Of a stretch of DNA of 42,365 nt, positions 1-8,530 are shown one piece after another. The notes beneath the pieces were generated by a model. That model had not been told where the DNA came from and made no database searches. It worked only from the letters and a program-made list of their open reading frames with translations. Both the position numbers and the translations under genes were made by a program. Source of the DNA: Methylomonas sp. (GTDB taxonomy: Bacteria > Pseudomonadota > Gammaproteobacteria > Methylococcales > Methylomonadaceae). The stretch is from NCBI GenBank assembly GCA_026989395.1, contig JALSJK010000160.1, positions 1 to 42,365 on the forward strand. Direction: 5' to 3'. Numbering within the stretch: position 1 is the stretch's first letter; every line of letters starts with the position of its first letter.

Positions 1-51
1 CAACACTTCAAGGTGTTTAATCTCGTCGTCTGATAGGTGGTAATCATTCAT
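1..51 (-). CDS. N-terminal fragment of putative IS630-family transposase
   Basis: The frame starts with ATG at 51 and runs off the window edge after 17 codons, reading MNDYHLSDDEIKHLEVL. This resembles the start of IS630-type transposases with an N-terminal winged-helix domain, in which a Tyr-His-Leu-Ser/Thr start and a helix with EL or EI are common. The identical frame appears at the other edge. Family assignment from 17 residues is tentative; the repeat nature of the sequence is the stronger evidence. Confidence 0.45.
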   Translation of the reverse strand, partial: MNDYHLSDDEIKHLEVL

Positions 52-122
52 GTCGCTATTATATTCGCAATCAATGTAATGCGCCAGCTAGTTAATGTGC
101 ATTCTTAATCGCGAATAGTATA
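1..122 (-). mobile_element. 5' end of IS630-like insertion sequence, left copy
   Basis: Positions 1-122 are the exact reverse complement of 42243-42364, so both window edges enter the same repeated sequence. Read on the minus strand it starts beside TA dinucleotides (TATA at 119-124), has no host gene, and leads into a truncated reading frame. A TA-flanked boundary fits IS630/Tc1-type elements. Only the element's first ~120 bp are visible, so the far terminal repeat cannot be checked. Confidence 0.65.
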
Positions 123-133
123 TATAATTTTGA

Positions 134-472
134 TTAAGCCGCTGGCAATTTCAACACTTCTTTAAATCTGGCAATATGCTTGATTTCCTCAGAATCCACA
201 ATCTCAACACTACATAGCCCGTCATCATTTTCATCAACAAAAATCCGACTGGGTTGTTTGATTAAATGATCCAGCCCTTCCAAAACAAATTCGACCAAAT
301 CATCTTTTGGATCATAGGTAATGCCGTAAAAAGCTACCCATTCTGCCTCAATTTGATCACCCAGATTCATGCTTGCCACTTCAATCTCAGCCTGGGCTGT
401 TGTTTTCAGTTGTTTTGAAATTTTATCAAAATAGCTCTGCCATTCGGATTTTGGTAATTCGCGTGTAGCCAT
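134..472 (-). CDS. DUF5335 family protein
   Basis: This small soluble protein of 112 residues has no signal peptide or membrane segment. The start (ATRELPKSEWQSYFDKIS) and the middle (IEAEWVAFYGITYDPKDD, then HLIKQPSRIFVDE) follow the pattern of DUF5335 proteins, small acidic proteins of unknown function. I know of no established activity. Its stop lies only about 11 bp from the boundary of the left insertion element, so its 3' untranslated region and any downstream partner have been replaced by the IS. It is transcribed away from the hemolysin III gene, with a roughly 200-bp divergent gap. Confidence 0.75.
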   Translation of the reverse strand: MATRELPKSEWQSYFDKISKQLKTTAQAEIEVASMNLGDQIEAEWVAFYGITYDPKDDLVEFVLEGLDHLIKQPSRIFVDENDDGLCSVEIVDSEEIKHIARFKEVLKLPAA

Positions 473-683
473 AATAATTCCTCCTCTTTATTAAAAAACA
501 ATTGAACTTGCTCTTAACTATTTAGATGGGGGCAATCAGTTGAAATCACAAGGTCAAAATTTTAAATTCAGTTTGAACTAACTGTGATAACCATTGATAT
601 AATTACCAGAGCACATATTATTGACTGAAACAGTTAACGGATACTTTGCAGATTGTAAATCCATTGGAGGTTCATACGTTTCA

Positions 684-1310
684 ATGTATTACGGTGAAAA
701 ATTCAACAGTATTACTCATTTGGTAGGTGCTGTTTTTGCCTTGGTGGGATTTGGCGCATTATTGACTGTCGGCATCCAACAACAAAATCCTTTGGTCATC
801 GCCGCGTTCACGATTTTTGGGCTGACGCTGGTCATTCTCTATACCATTTCCACGCTGTATCACAGCTTCCACCCTCCACACCTAAAAAAGATTTTTCAAA
901 AACTGGATCATATTTCAATCTATTTATTGATCGCGGGTACTTATACGCCTTATATGTTGATTTCTCTAGGTGATGGCAATGGGCCGCTGATGCTTGTTTT
1001 TGTCTGGGCACTGGCACTGATCGGTATTTTGCTTGATCTGTTTATTCCGAATCGTATTGAAATTTTACAAATCCCGATTTACATCCTGATGGGTTGGGTT
1101 TGTACGCTGGAATATTCCAACCTGATGTTGGCAATAGAACAACCAGGCATGATCTGGCTTACGGCTGGAGGTATCGCTTATACGGTAGGCATAGTTTTTT
1201 ATGTGCTGGATGATTTAAACAAACTCCGCCATGCACATGGAATATGGCATTTGTTTGTTTTGGTGGGTTCTGTGAGTCATTTTATTTCGGTTATTGGCTA
1301 CGTCAGATAG
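684..1310 (+). CDS. trhA: TrhA / hemolysin III family membrane protein
   Basis: This is a seven-helix inner-membrane protein of the PAQR-related hemolysin III family. Members begin MYYGE(R/K)FNS(I)xHLVG, which is exactly what follows the ATG at 684. A GGAGG lies 13 bases upstream, so I prefer this start to the TTG at 621, which has no ribosome-binding site. Conserved features are the S-x3-H pair near TISTLYHSFH, the DH in KLDHISIY, and a C-terminal HxxWHLFV-type motif (HGIWHLFVLVGS). The E. coli homologue is linked to membrane energetics; the true biochemical role is unsettled. The gene converges with the AI-2E permease with one base between them. Confidence 0.88.
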   Translation: MYYGEKFNSITHLVGAVFALVGFGALLTVGIQQQNPLVIAAFTIFGLTLVILYTISTLYHSFHPPHLKKIFQKLDHISIYLLIAGTYTPYMLISLGDGNGPLMLVFVWALALIGILLDLFIPNRIEILQIPIYILMGWVCTLEYSNLMLAIEQPGMIWLTAGGIAYTVGIVFYVLDDLNKLRHAHGIWHLFVLVGSVSHFISVIGYVR

Positions 1311-1311
1311 G

Positions 1312-2391
1312 CTACTTTTCTGCCAATCCCGATGTATTAGGCGAATAAAACTCATGATACAACTCGACCATGGTGAGAAATAAAATAGCAATAACCGGTC
1401 CGTAAAATATTCCACCGAAACCAAAAACGGTCATTCCTCCAATGATAGTAAACAGCACAAAGAGTGAGTTAATCTGAATTCTTGTACCGATAAATAATGG
1501 CTTGAACCAGTTTTCAGTGAGGAATGCTAATAGTGAACAGTATACAAACAAAATAATACTTGTCATTGTTTCGCCGGTAATGGCCAGGTAAATACAAGCA
1601 GGAATATAAATAATTGATATTCCGAGTAATGGAATAAAAGCCAAAATAATCATTACGGTTGTCCACAAAACTACCAGGTTGATACCTGCAAACCAAAAAC
1701 CGATTCCGGCAAGAACACCCTGTAATAATCCGCCTAAACCATTACATACCAGAGTTACAAAATTCATCTGATTAAATTTATCGATGATCAACTGCTCCTG
1801 CTCTTCGGGTAGTGGTGAAAAATCAAGTAAGAAACGTTTTAGTTGATCACCTTCGGCCAACAAAGCATAAATCACCAAAATCATGATGACAAAATCAAAC
1901 AAAAAATTAACAATATTTCCGACCAGGCTGTTGATGGTTTTAATTGCCATTCCTGAAAAACTGCGTATTAATTCCACTACCTCGGTTTTGAAAGTGTTCA
2001 GGTTCACTTCTATACCAAACATGGAACTGGCTCTCTTGATAAACCCAGCAAAATGTCCCTCGCCAAAGAAAAAGTTGTTCACCGATTCATCACTGATTCC
2101 TGCTGCCAGTGTTTGATACAAAGAAATGGCTTCTTTTGATAAGGCAAGTGAAATGTATATGGTTGGAAAAAAAATCACGAAAATAACCAGAAAGCACATA
2201 AAGATGGCTCCGCCTTTCCGGGAAAAATGTTTTTTATCTAGAAGCAAGCGGTAAAGTGGATAAATGCTTCCCGTTATGATGGCTGCAAAAATGATGGCGC
2301 CAAGGAATGGCTGCATCATCATCCATAACAGATACATCAGGAGTATTAAAACCGCAGCAAAATACAAATTCGGTAAATTTAATTGTCGCAA
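1312..2391 (-). CDS. AI-2E family transporter (PerM/YdiK-like permease)
   Basis: This 359-residue polytopic membrane protein has paired hydrophobic helices at the N-terminus (about residues 8-45), a helix near 65-85, a hydrophilic loop, and a C-terminal bundle of four to five helices. That is the layout of the AI-2E/PerM family (formerly UPF0118). The C-terminal half has the typical (A)FIPLLGISIIYIPA stretch and GxxFYGPVIAI near the end (GIFYGPVIAILFL). Family members export AI-2 or act as Na+/H+ antiporters; the sequence does not tell which. A palindromic repeat occupies its 5' side. Confidence 0.85.
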   Translation of the reverse strand: MRQLNLPNLYFAAVLILLMYLLWMMMQPFLGAIIFAAIITGSIYPLYRLLLDKKHFSRKGGAIFMCFLVIFVIFFPTIYISLALSKEAISLYQTLAAGISDESVNNFFFGEGHFAGFIKRASSMFGIEVNLNTFKTEVVELIRSFSGMAIKTINSLVGNIVNFLFDFVIMILVIYALLAEGDQLKRFLLDFSPLPEEQEQLIIDKFNQMNFVTLVCNGLGGLLQGVLAGIGFWFAGINLVVLWTTVMIILAFIPLLGISIIYIPACIYLAITGETMTSIILFVYCSLLAFLTENWFKPLFIGTRIQINSLFVLFTIIGGMTVFGFGGIFYGPVIAILFLTMVELYHEFYSPNTSGLAEK

Positions 2392-2430
2392 GATCCTGTC
2401 TCCTGGTCTATTTTGGGTAAGGTAAGTGGA

Positions 2431-2620
2431 GTCACTTCCTATACTTCGCTCGGCTACGGATGCGGAATTAATAGCATACTGATTTTTGTCGAGAGCAAGG
2501 CACTAAAATAGGCGCATAGCAAGCTACGCAACTGTTTTAGTAACGCAGCTATCGGCAAAAACTCAGTTGTTAGAAATCCGCAGTCAGTCGTGGCCGCGCG
2601 AAGTATAGCAGCGAGTAACT
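2431..2620. repeat. Long palindromic intergenic element, about 190 bp
   Basis: The gap between the permease and the next minus-strand gene is one nested imperfect palindrome. The outer arms contain CTATACTTCGC near 2439 and GCGAAGTATAG near 2598. Middle arms pair ACTGATTTTTGTCG near 2479 with the GGCAAAAACTCAGT around 2553. ACTAAAA and TTTTAGT flank a centre at TAGCAAGCTA, near 2517. The core AGGCGCATAGCAAGC is also present at 30951. It has no coding capacity. It is probably a non-autonomous repeat able to form a long hairpin. Confidence 0.7.
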
Positions 2621-2625
2621 TCTAA

Positions 2626-3024
2626 TTAAATGCCCTCTTGCTCCTGTGCATTCTCTACGGGTTTAAACAACTCAGCAAGAAATTCGATGTGTTTTTTATA
2701 TTTTGGTAATAAGGGTATTTTCCATGCTTTTCCAGCTATACGAGCCAGTAAGTTATCCATCCAGGGACGGTTTGATTTCGCTTGTTGAATCATCAGATAG
2801 TAAGAATCCTCTTCAGTCAAAATCGCAAAACCATCCAACCAAACATCAATCGGCTCGGTTTCTCCATATAAGGTGACTTGAACATAAGCTGTCCTGGTAT
2901 CAAGGTCAAACATAAATTTTGATAACTTTGCAATGCCCTTTAAAATTATATTTGCCACCCAAATGACTATTTTATTTGGGGTCATTTTTATTGCCGTTTT
3001 CGCTAGTTTGGTTTTAACACTCAT
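2626..3024 (-). CDS. Hypothetical protein, unknown family
   Basis: I do not recognise this 132-residue protein. It is basic at the start (KTKLAKTAIKMTPNK), with one moderately hydrophobic stretch at about residues 18-42 that could be amphipathic or membrane-associated. The middle is a beta-rich segment (TAYVQVTLYGETEPIDVWLDGFAI). The C-terminal third is lysine-rich with WKIPLLPKYKKHIEFLAELF. The coding bias and length support a real gene. It sits between a palindromic repeat and the AIM24-family gene, which is on the opposite strand. No function can be inferred. Confidence 0.6.
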   Translation of the reverse strand: MSVKTKLAKTAIKMTPNKIVIWVANIILKGIAKLSKFMFDLDTRTAYVQVTLYGETEPIDVWLDGFAILTEEDSYYLMIQQAKSNRPWMDNLLARIAGKAWKIPLLPKYKKHIEFLAELFKPVENAQEQEGI

Positions 3025-3189
3025 TTTTATATTATTTCGGTAATTTGCTTGAAAACTGTAATTTTAACAGTTCTTTACCTTAGCCGATATGCTCAACAAT
3101 GGCTTCCAGGTAATTCTTTGCCAGATTTCCAGGAATAATAATTTTTTGCTGGAATAAACTACACTTTTTCTGTTTAAAAGGAGAATTTT

Positions 3190-3870
3190 ATGAATTTCAA
3201 AATTATATATCCTGGGGCTTTTTCAACCCTTCAAGTTAATCTTGCAGAAGGTGAAGGTATCAAAGCTGAATCTGGAGCCATGATTACCATGACAGACACG
3301 ATGGATGTCGATTCAAAAATGGAACGTGGGCTACTCGGCGGCATAACACGTAAACTGTTGACCGGTGAAACCCTGTTTTTTCAATCATTGAAAGCTTCCC
3401 GTGGTGCAGGCGAAGTCTTGCTTGCCTCAGCCTATCCTGGAGAAATCGAGATACTGGAATTAGATGGTTCTGAAGAATATTTGCTGCAAAAAGATGGCTT
3501 TTTGGCTGCCGAAGAAGGCATTGAAATTTCGACCAAAGCCCAAAACCTGACCAAGGGCTTGTTTTCTGGCGAAGGATTTTTTGTCATGCGTGTCAGCGGT
3601 AAAGGCAAAATTGCCATCAGCACTTACGGAGGAATCCATAAAATCACACTCGCTCCCGGAGAAACAAGAGTTATTGACAATAGCCATATGGTCTGCTGGA
3701 GCGCAAATGCAAATTATAAGATTGAAAAAGCTTCGAGAGGCTGGGTTTCCAGCTTTACCAGTGGCGAAGGCCTGGTCTGTAGATTTCAAGGGCCTGGCGA
3801 GGTCTATATCCAGACGCGTAACTCACCGGGTTTTGGATCCTGGATTCGCCAATTTATGCCGACCAGATAA
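3190..3870 (+). CDS. AIM24 / TIGR00266 family protein
   Basis: This 226-residue protein has the hallmarks of the TIGR00266/AIM24 family. Near the N-terminus EGIKAESGAMITM is followed by a glycine-rich turn (LLGGITRKLLTGETLFF). Later come GEVLLASAYPGEIE, a GLFSGEGFFVMRVSGKG repeat unit and APGETRVIDNSHMVCW. The fold is a beta-sandwich trimer. Bacterial members are cytosolic and poorly characterised; the yeast relative is mitochondrial and affects inner-membrane organisation. A strong ribosome-binding site (AAAGGAG) precedes the ATG by 7 bases. It is a single gene with its own upstream region. Confidence 0.88.
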   Translation: MNFKIIYPGAFSTLQVNLAEGEGIKAESGAMITMTDTMDVDSKMERGLLGGITRKLLTGETLFFQSLKASRGAGEVLLASAYPGEIEILELDGSEEYLLQKDGFLAAEEGIEISTKAQNLTKGLFSGEGFFVMRVSGKGKIAISTYGGIHKITLAPGETRVIDNSHMVCWSANANYKIEKASRGWVSSFTSGEGLVCRFQGPGEVYIQTRNSPGFGSWIRQFMPTR

Positions 3871-4006
3871 ATCCCGAAATTTTGCAAACAACCTTTAGAT
3901 GCAGGAAAAAAATTCCAGAGTATGTCCGTTAAATACCAGCGCACATACTCGGCATTCTGCTAAAGCTTTAATACAGGATTATTTCCATCAGTAAATCAGA
4001 TATTTA

Positions 4007-5110
4007 ATGAATTCAGCAACTCAATTTCAAGGCATTTATTTTTCAGGTCATGAAAAAGGTAGTGTTCACTTTACCATTTCCTCTCATGGTTCCATCGTAA
4101 TAGGGAACGAAAACACGGACATTGCAGATATTACTCTGCAAAACAAAGAACTGAAACTAATCGGTGACCCTGAAACGACTCTGCAAATAAGCTGGGCAAC
4201 AGACGGTGTAAACCATGCTTTGCTTAGCCACGAGCCGACGCTAATTTCGTTATTATTAACGACTCACCTCCCTGCTGCTGTCAAAACACAACTACAAGCA
4301 CTTCAAAAAAAGCAACAACAGCAAATACACCGGGAAAAAAACCGGATACCTTTTTATCTGGCTGTTATTTTCAGTTTTTTTGTTTGCGGCTATCTATTGA
4401 TCAATCACTCCTCTTCTTTTATTACTGATATGATTCCCTATGAATGGGAAAAAAAAGTAGGTTCTTACGCTTTTGAAAACTATTTGCTAGGAAAACAAAA
4501 CGTAAAAAACCCCAAGGTGATCTCTGCCGTAAAAGCAATTGTTAATCGTATTGATCAATTTGATGATTCTGAAATCAATTATGAAATCGCCGTGATTGAT
4601 GCTGAAATGGTCAATGCCTTTGCCTTTCCGGGAGGTTTTGTCATCGTTACCACTGGCTTGATTAACAGCTCCGAGCAACCGGAACAAATTGCCGGTGTAC
4701 TGGCCCATGAATTAACTCATGTCATTGAAAGGCATGGCATGAGAAAACTTGTCAGACAAGCGGGGCTAGGAATCTTAATTGGCATCGTCCTGGGCGATAC
4801 TTCGGCATTATCGCACTTGATTGAACTCAGCTCGCAGCTTGACAGCCTTGCCTTTGATCGTGATCAGGAACGCCGCGCCGATAATGGAGCAATCAAAATA
4901 TTGCAAGCCGCTGGCATCTCACCGCAGCATTTTGTTGCTTTTTTCAAAACCATCAAACAACTTAACTCAGTTGCTGGTGATATGCCCGAAATTTTCAGTA
5001 CCCATCCTTTGACCGAAGAACGAATGGCGCACGTTGCGGCAGCACAAGAACCACAATATGTATTTTCATTTGATATAGATTGGAATGAGGTCAAACAGCA
5101 ATTGTATTAA
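4007..5110 (+). CDS. M48 family metallopeptidase, membrane-anchored
   Basis: This 367-residue zinc protease has the HELTH motif at residues 234-238 (AHELTHVIERHGMRK), followed by the downstream glutamate region RDQERRADNGA. The first ~105 residues form a small beta-rich N-terminal domain of the type found before M48 domains (DUF7092-like: FQGIYFSGHEKGSVHFTIS). A basic linker and one transmembrane helix follow, at about 116-136. The catalytic part is therefore probably periplasmic. The family includes HtpX-like and BepA-like quality-control proteases. It is convergent with the serine dehydratase gene and has no operon partner. Confidence 0.87.
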   Translation: MNSATQFQGIYFSGHEKGSVHFTISSHGSIVIGNENTDIADITLQNKELKLIGDPETTLQISWATDGVNHALLSHEPTLISLLLTTHLPAAVKTQLQALQKKQQQQIHREKNRIPFYLAVIFSFFVCGYLLINHSSSFITDMIPYEWEKKVGSYAFENYLLGKQNVKNPKVISAVKAIVNRIDQFDDSEINYEIAVIDAEMVNAFAFPGGFVIVTTGLINSSEQPEQIAGVLAHELTHVIERHGMRKLVRQAGLGILIGIVLGDTSALSHLIELSSQLDSLAFDRDQERRADNGAIKILQAAGISPQHFVAFFKTIKQLNSVAGDMPEIFSTHPLTEERMAHVAAAQEPQYVFSFDIDWNEVKQQLY

Positions 5111-5162
5111 TCTAATTTGTAAGAATTCACAAACAGCTCCTTCAATAAATAAAGACTGGAAA

Positions 5163-6533
5163 TCAACACTCAATAATATTAACTGCTAACCCACCACGGG
5201 ATGTTTCCTTATATTTACTTTTCATATCGGCACCTGTCTGACGCATGGTTTTTATCACTTGATCCAGAGAAACAATATGAGTTCCATCGCCTCTAAGCGC
5301 CATTTGAGCTGCATTAATTGCTTTTACTGCCCCCATGGCATTTCGCTCAATGCACGGAACCTGAACCAATCCACCTATCGGATCACAGGTTAAACCCAGA
5401 TTATGCTCCATACCAATTTCTGCCGCATTTTCAACCTGCTCAGGCGTCCCACCAAGAACTTCCGCCAAAGCGCCAGCTGCCATGGAGCAGGCTATACCAA
5501 CTTCACCCTGACAGCCTACCTCGGCACCGGATATTGAGGCATTCTTTTTATACAAGATGCCAATTGCTCCTGCTGTCAATAAAAACCGGATAATACCGTC
5601 CTCATCAGCGCCCTTACAAAATTCCCAGTAATAGTGCAGTACTGAAGGGATAATGCCAGCTGCACCATTGGTTGGCGCTGTTACCACGCGACCGCCGGCT
5701 GCATTTTCTTCACTGACAGCCAAGGCATATAAATTTACCCAGTCGAGACAACCCATCGGGGAGTCAGCCCCTGATTCAGCATTAAGCTGACGATACAAGT
5801 CTGCCGCTCTTCGTTTTACTTTCATGCCACCGGGCAAAACACCCTGTTCTCGTAGCCCTCTCTGTACGCATGCTTGCATCACATCCCAGATGTGTAGTAA
5901 ATCACGCCTGATTTCCTTTTGACTTAACCACGCTTTTTCATTTTCAAACATAATGTCCCATATTGAACGCCTGTGGAACATACAAAGCTTAAGTAATTCA
6001 TCCGAATTATGAAATGGATATGGCAAACACCCCTCATGTTCATAAGGTGAACTTTTCTGAATATTATTCCCAACAACAACGAAACCGCCTCCCACCGAAT
6101 AGTACTCCTGCTGCATAATCATTCTATCGTCAGCATCTTGAGCAATAAAGCGCATGCCATTTGCATGTTGAGGCAATGATTTACGATAAAAATGTAAATC
6201 TTGTTTCTCATTAAACTGAACTGGAAATTTTTTTAAAATCCGAATACAGCCATTATCCCGAACAACGGCCAGTTTTTTCTCAATTTTATCTGGATCAATA
6301 TCTTGCGGAGTCTCTCCCTCAAGCCCTAGCATGACTGCTTTATCGGTTCCATGCCCGCGCCCGGTTGCACCCAATGAACCATAGAACTCAATCGACAGTG
6401 AATTGACTTTATCAATTACACGTTTTTGTTCCAGCTTCTTCGCAAATAGTAATGCAGCCCGCATCGGGCCAACTGTATGAGAGCTGGAAGGCCCAATGCC
6501 TATTTTGAAAATATCAAAGACGCTGATTGCCAT
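5163..6533 (-). CDS. sdaA: L-serine ammonia-lyase (L-serine dehydratase, iron-sulfur)
   Basis: This single-chain enzyme of 456 residues is full length for the family. It deaminates L-serine to pyruvate and ammonia using a 4Fe-4S cluster. The N-terminal beta domain starts [20 protein letters not shown], the classic SdaA/SdaB opening. The C-terminal alpha domain carries the cluster cysteines in [17 protein letters not shown] and [16 protein letters not shown]. Gly-rich [18 protein letters not shown] is also present. It is cytoplasmic and links serine catabolism to pyruvate. The paralogues SdaA and SdaB cannot be told apart here. The GFA gene lies 17 bp upstream on the same strand. Confidence 0.95.
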   Translation of the reverse strand: MAISVFDIFKIGIGPSSSHTVGPMRAALLFAKKLEQKRVIDKVNSLSIEFYGSLGATGRGHGTDKAVMLGLEGETPQDIDPDKIEKKLAVVRDNGCIRILKKFPVQFNEKQDLHFYRKSLPQHANGMRFIAQDADDRMIMQQEYYSVGGGFVVVGNNIQKSSPYEHEGCLPYPFHNSDELLKLCMFHRRSIWDIMFENEKAWLSQKEIRRDLLHIWDVMQACVQRGLREQGVLPGGMKVKRRAADLYRQLNAESGADSPMGCLDWVNLYALAVSEENAAGGRVVTAPTNGAAGIIPSVLHYYWEFCKGADEDGIIRFLLTAGAIGILYKKNASISGAEVGCQGEVGIACSMAAGALAEVLGGTPEQVENAAEIGMEHNLGLTCDPIGGLVQVPCIERNAMGAVKAINAAQMALRGDGTHIVSLDQVIKTMRQTGADMKSKYKETSRGGLAVNIIEC

Positions 6534-6550
6534 AAACTAAAAAAATATAC

Positions 6551-6979
6551 CTACTCGGAAGGAGGTGCATAATTAGCGAATAATTCTTCCCCAGTCATTT
6601 CCTTTGTTTTATTTGCAAAACAGTAAAATGAAGGTTTTTCCTCAATAAACACTTGATGATCAAAAACAAACATTTTATCGTCATCGAATAACCCAACTGG
6701 AACAATGTACTGATTGCTTTCTTTCAATCTGTAAAAAAGGTGACTGCCACATTTGTTACAAAAACCACGTTCAGCCCACTCGGATGAATTAAATACAGAA
6801 ATGTTTTGTTCTCCATCAAATGAAACATCAGTGCCACAATCAACTGCCATTAATGGCCCGCCACCCCATTTCCTGCAGATACTGCAATGGCATGCGCCTA
6901 TATTTTTACTCACGTTTTTTGCCGTGAAACGAACCGAGCCACACAAACAATTTCCGCTACCTTCAAAAATATCTGACAT
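6551..6979 (-). CDS. GFA family (Mss4-like zinc) protein
   Basis: This 142-residue cytosolic protein of the GFA/CENP-V family has the expected zinc-binding cysteine spacing. GNCLCGSVRF is followed by CHCSICRKWGGG, then FCNKCGSHLFYR. Founding members were described as catalysing glutathione plus formaldehyde adduct formation, but most family members have unknown substrates and the formaldehyde role is disputed. A clear ribosome-binding site (AGGAGAG) precedes the ATG. It follows the anti-sigma gene by only 18 bp, so it may be the last gene of the HvfA/sigma-factor transcription unit. Confidence 0.85.
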   Translation of the reverse strand: MSDIFEGSGNCLCGSVRFTAKNVSKNIGACHCSICRKWGGGPLMAVDCGTDVSFDGEQNISVFNSSEWAERGFCNKCGSHLFYRLKESNQYIVPVGLFDDDKMFVFDHQVFIEEKPSFYCFANKTKEMTGEELFANYAPPSE

Positions 6980-6997
6980 ATTTCTCTCCTGAACTGT

Positions 6998-7234
6998 TCA
7001 TTTAGAAAAAATTTTTTTCCTAATACGTTCTCTTGCCTGCTCTGACAAATGGATATTGGAATCCTGTTTGTCTATTGAAACAATAACTTTCTGCAAAAAC
7101 CTCAAATGTTTAATATATCGACGACAATTATGGCAAACCATCAAATGCAACTTCATTTCTAATCGTTGATGCCAAGCAAGAACAGTATCTAAATTTTTTG
7201 ACCCCAATTCAATTGTTTGCTTGCAGCTAAGCAT
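6998..7234 (-). CDS. zf-HC2 anti-sigma factor
   Basis: This 78-residue protein has the zinc-binding anti-sigma signature HxxxCxxC: His30, Cys34 and Cys37 in KLHLMVCHNCRRY. Members of this family bind an ECF sigma factor and release it on metal or thiol stress when the zinc site is disturbed. There is no transmembrane segment, so it is a soluble sensor. It begins 6 bp after the sigma-factor stop, the usual sigma/anti-sigma arrangement. An extra Cys4 near the N-terminus (MLSCKQ) is typical of this subfamily. Confidence 0.85.
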   Translation of the reverse strand: MLSCKQTIELGSKNLDTVLAWHQRLEMKLHLMVCHNCRRYIKHLRFLQKVIVSIDKQDSNIHLSEQARERIRKKIFSK

Positions 7235-7240
7235 ATCAAT

Positions 7241-7810
7241 TTAACTATTGCTGAACCATTTGATTTCTAAACATTGCCGCAGTCTCATTCGTGTCCGGGA
7301 TAATGTTACCCACAGTTGATTATTGGAGTCGAACCCCAAAATATCACAACAATCTTCACTCGAAACACCATCAATTGTGCGCAGCATGAATAGATCCAGC
7401 ATCCTTTGAGGCAATCTGGACAAGCACTGTTGAAAAATTTGTTGAAATTGTTTATTGCTTAGGTGTTGATCCGGAGTTTTCCATTCAAGCAACTCAATAC
7501 TCCAATGCCCTCGTTGATCAAATTGATGAGCTAACAAATCTTCCCCGAGATCCGATTCTTTGAGTAAAGTTTGTTCATGACGGTTTTTTCTGAAAAAATC
7601 GATAATTTTATGCTTTAAAATTCCCATTAACCAGGTCCTGACTGAAGATTTTCCGCTAAATTTTTCAAATCCCTGGAACCCTGCCAGCAAGGTCTCCTGC
7701 ACAAGATCTTCAGCTGTTGCTTCTGATCTAACGCGTAATAAAGCGTAACAATAAAGCATGTCGCCATAATCATCCAGCCAATCTTCCGGCTTCTCAGTTT
7801 TTGAAGGCAT
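7241..7810 (-). CDS. ECF-type RNA polymerase sigma factor
   Basis: This 189-residue group IV sigma factor has region 2 at about residues 10-80 (AEDLVQETLLAGFQGFEKF, then SVRTWLMGILKHKIIDFFRK). Region 4 lies at about 125-180 (LPQRMLDLFMLRTIDGVSSE, then CCDILGFDSNNQLWVTLSRT). The insertion of Asn-Asn-Gln-Leu-Trp-Val before LSRTRMRLRQCLE is seen in ECF factors paired with short zf-HC2 anti-sigmas. The gene sits between the HvfA-like gene (106 bp upstream) and its anti-sigma. I infer that it controls this cluster; a candidate promoter lies upstream of the HvfA-like gene. Confidence 0.92.
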   Translation of the reverse strand: MPSKTEKPEDWLDDYGDMLYCYALLRVRSEATAEDLVQETLLAGFQGFEKFSGKSSVRTWLMGILKHKIIDFFRKNRHEQTLLKESDLGEDLLAHQFDQRGHWSIELLEWKTPDQHLSNKQFQQIFQQCLSRLPQRMLDLFMLRTIDGVSSEDCCDILGFDSNNQLWVTLSRTRMRLRQCLEIKWFSNS

Positions 7811-7916
7811 ATAAAAATAATTTACTAAAGCAGGCTTGAAGTATAACCCGTAATCGCAAAAAAATTATGCCTTATAAATCATGTTAGGGTTACATCCCTT
7901 TAACCCTCTATTCAAC

Positions 7917-8300
7917 CTATTTCGATTTCATTTTGTCACCACATTTTCCTTCCATTGCTTTACCCGCCTTTTTCATTTTGTCGCCACATTTGCCTTCCAT
8001 TGCCTTGTCTTTTGCGGCTGCACCAGGCTTATTACCAGCACACTTCCCTTCCATTGCCTTTCCTGCCGCTTTCATTTTACCGCCACATTTGCCTTCACCA
8101 CAGGCGCCATCTTTCATTTTCATCATACCGCTTTCATCAGTGCCTGCTTCTACCAGATTCATATACCCATCTGATAATTCTGTCATAGCAAATGGATCTG
8201 AATTGGTGTTTGTATCCGCAATTGCAGTTGTTGCGCCTAGACCAGATATAAAAGTCGTTCCAATGGCCAGAGCCAATGATGTTTTAGTGTTGTCTTTCAT
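7917..8300 (-). CDS. hvfA: HvfA-like RiPP metallophore precursor (EGKC repeats)
   Basis: The product is 127 residues, with a Sec-type signal peptide (residues 1-29: TSLALAIGTTFISGL up to TAIADT), then DPFAMTELSDGYMNLVEAG. A low-complexity, Lys/Gly/Ala-rich tail carries EGKCG or EGKCA at residues 69, 84, 102 and 117. This is the layout of HvfA/bufferin precursors, whose EGKC cysteines are converted to copper-binding oxazolone/thioamide groups by an MNIO (DUF692) enzyme with an HvfC-like partner. Neither enzyme gene is in this window. A good ribosome-binding site (GAGGAT) precedes the ATG. All five cysteines are in the motif region. Secretion and copper binding are family inference. Confidence 0.85.
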   Translation of the reverse strand: MKDNTKTSLALAIGTTFISGLGATTAIADTNTNSDPFAMTELSDGYMNLVEAGTDESGMMKMKDGACGEGKCGGKMKAAGKAMEGKCAGNKPGAAAKDKAMEGKCGDKMKKAGKAMEGKCGDKMKSK

Positions 8301-8370
8301 GTTTTATCCTCAATAGTTATTAATATTGTCTTGATTTTCTATTTTCCTGGAAAACCAAAACTGATTATAA

Positions 8371-8396
8371 GTCGTTTGTCTCAATGTTTCCTTACA
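8371..8396 (-). promoter_or_regulatory. Candidate ECF-sigma promoter for the HvfA-like gene
   Basis: On the minus strand, about 70-95 bases before the ATG, GTAAGG is followed 15 bases later by CGAC and then TTATAAT. This resembles the GTAAC-type -35 and CGA-type -10 pairs used by ECF factors that control bufferin-like operons. The adjacent ECF gene makes autoregulation plausible. The call rests on motif similarity only; a sigma-70 -10 (TATAAT) overlaps the same site. Confidence 0.35.
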
Positions 8397-8530
8397 ATTA
8401 TCTTAGTCACCCTGAATATCAAAAACGTTCAGACTCAGTTGAACAATGTCAGTTTTTTTTACGATATCGTCTGCCCAATCACGGTCAAATATCTATAAGG
8501 CAATGAAAAAAGACAACAAAATATTGCTTT

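Noticed and set aside
2431-2620. Possible structured ncRNA or riboswitch
   Set aside because: The sequence is simply a near-complete palindrome with a core repeated elsewhere, which fits a mobile repeat better than an aptamer.
7933-8316. Plus-strand proline-rich ORF opposite the HvfA-like gene
   Set aside because: It is the antisense shadow of the EGKC repeats; it has no ribosome-binding site, and the minus frame has a signal peptide and family motifs.
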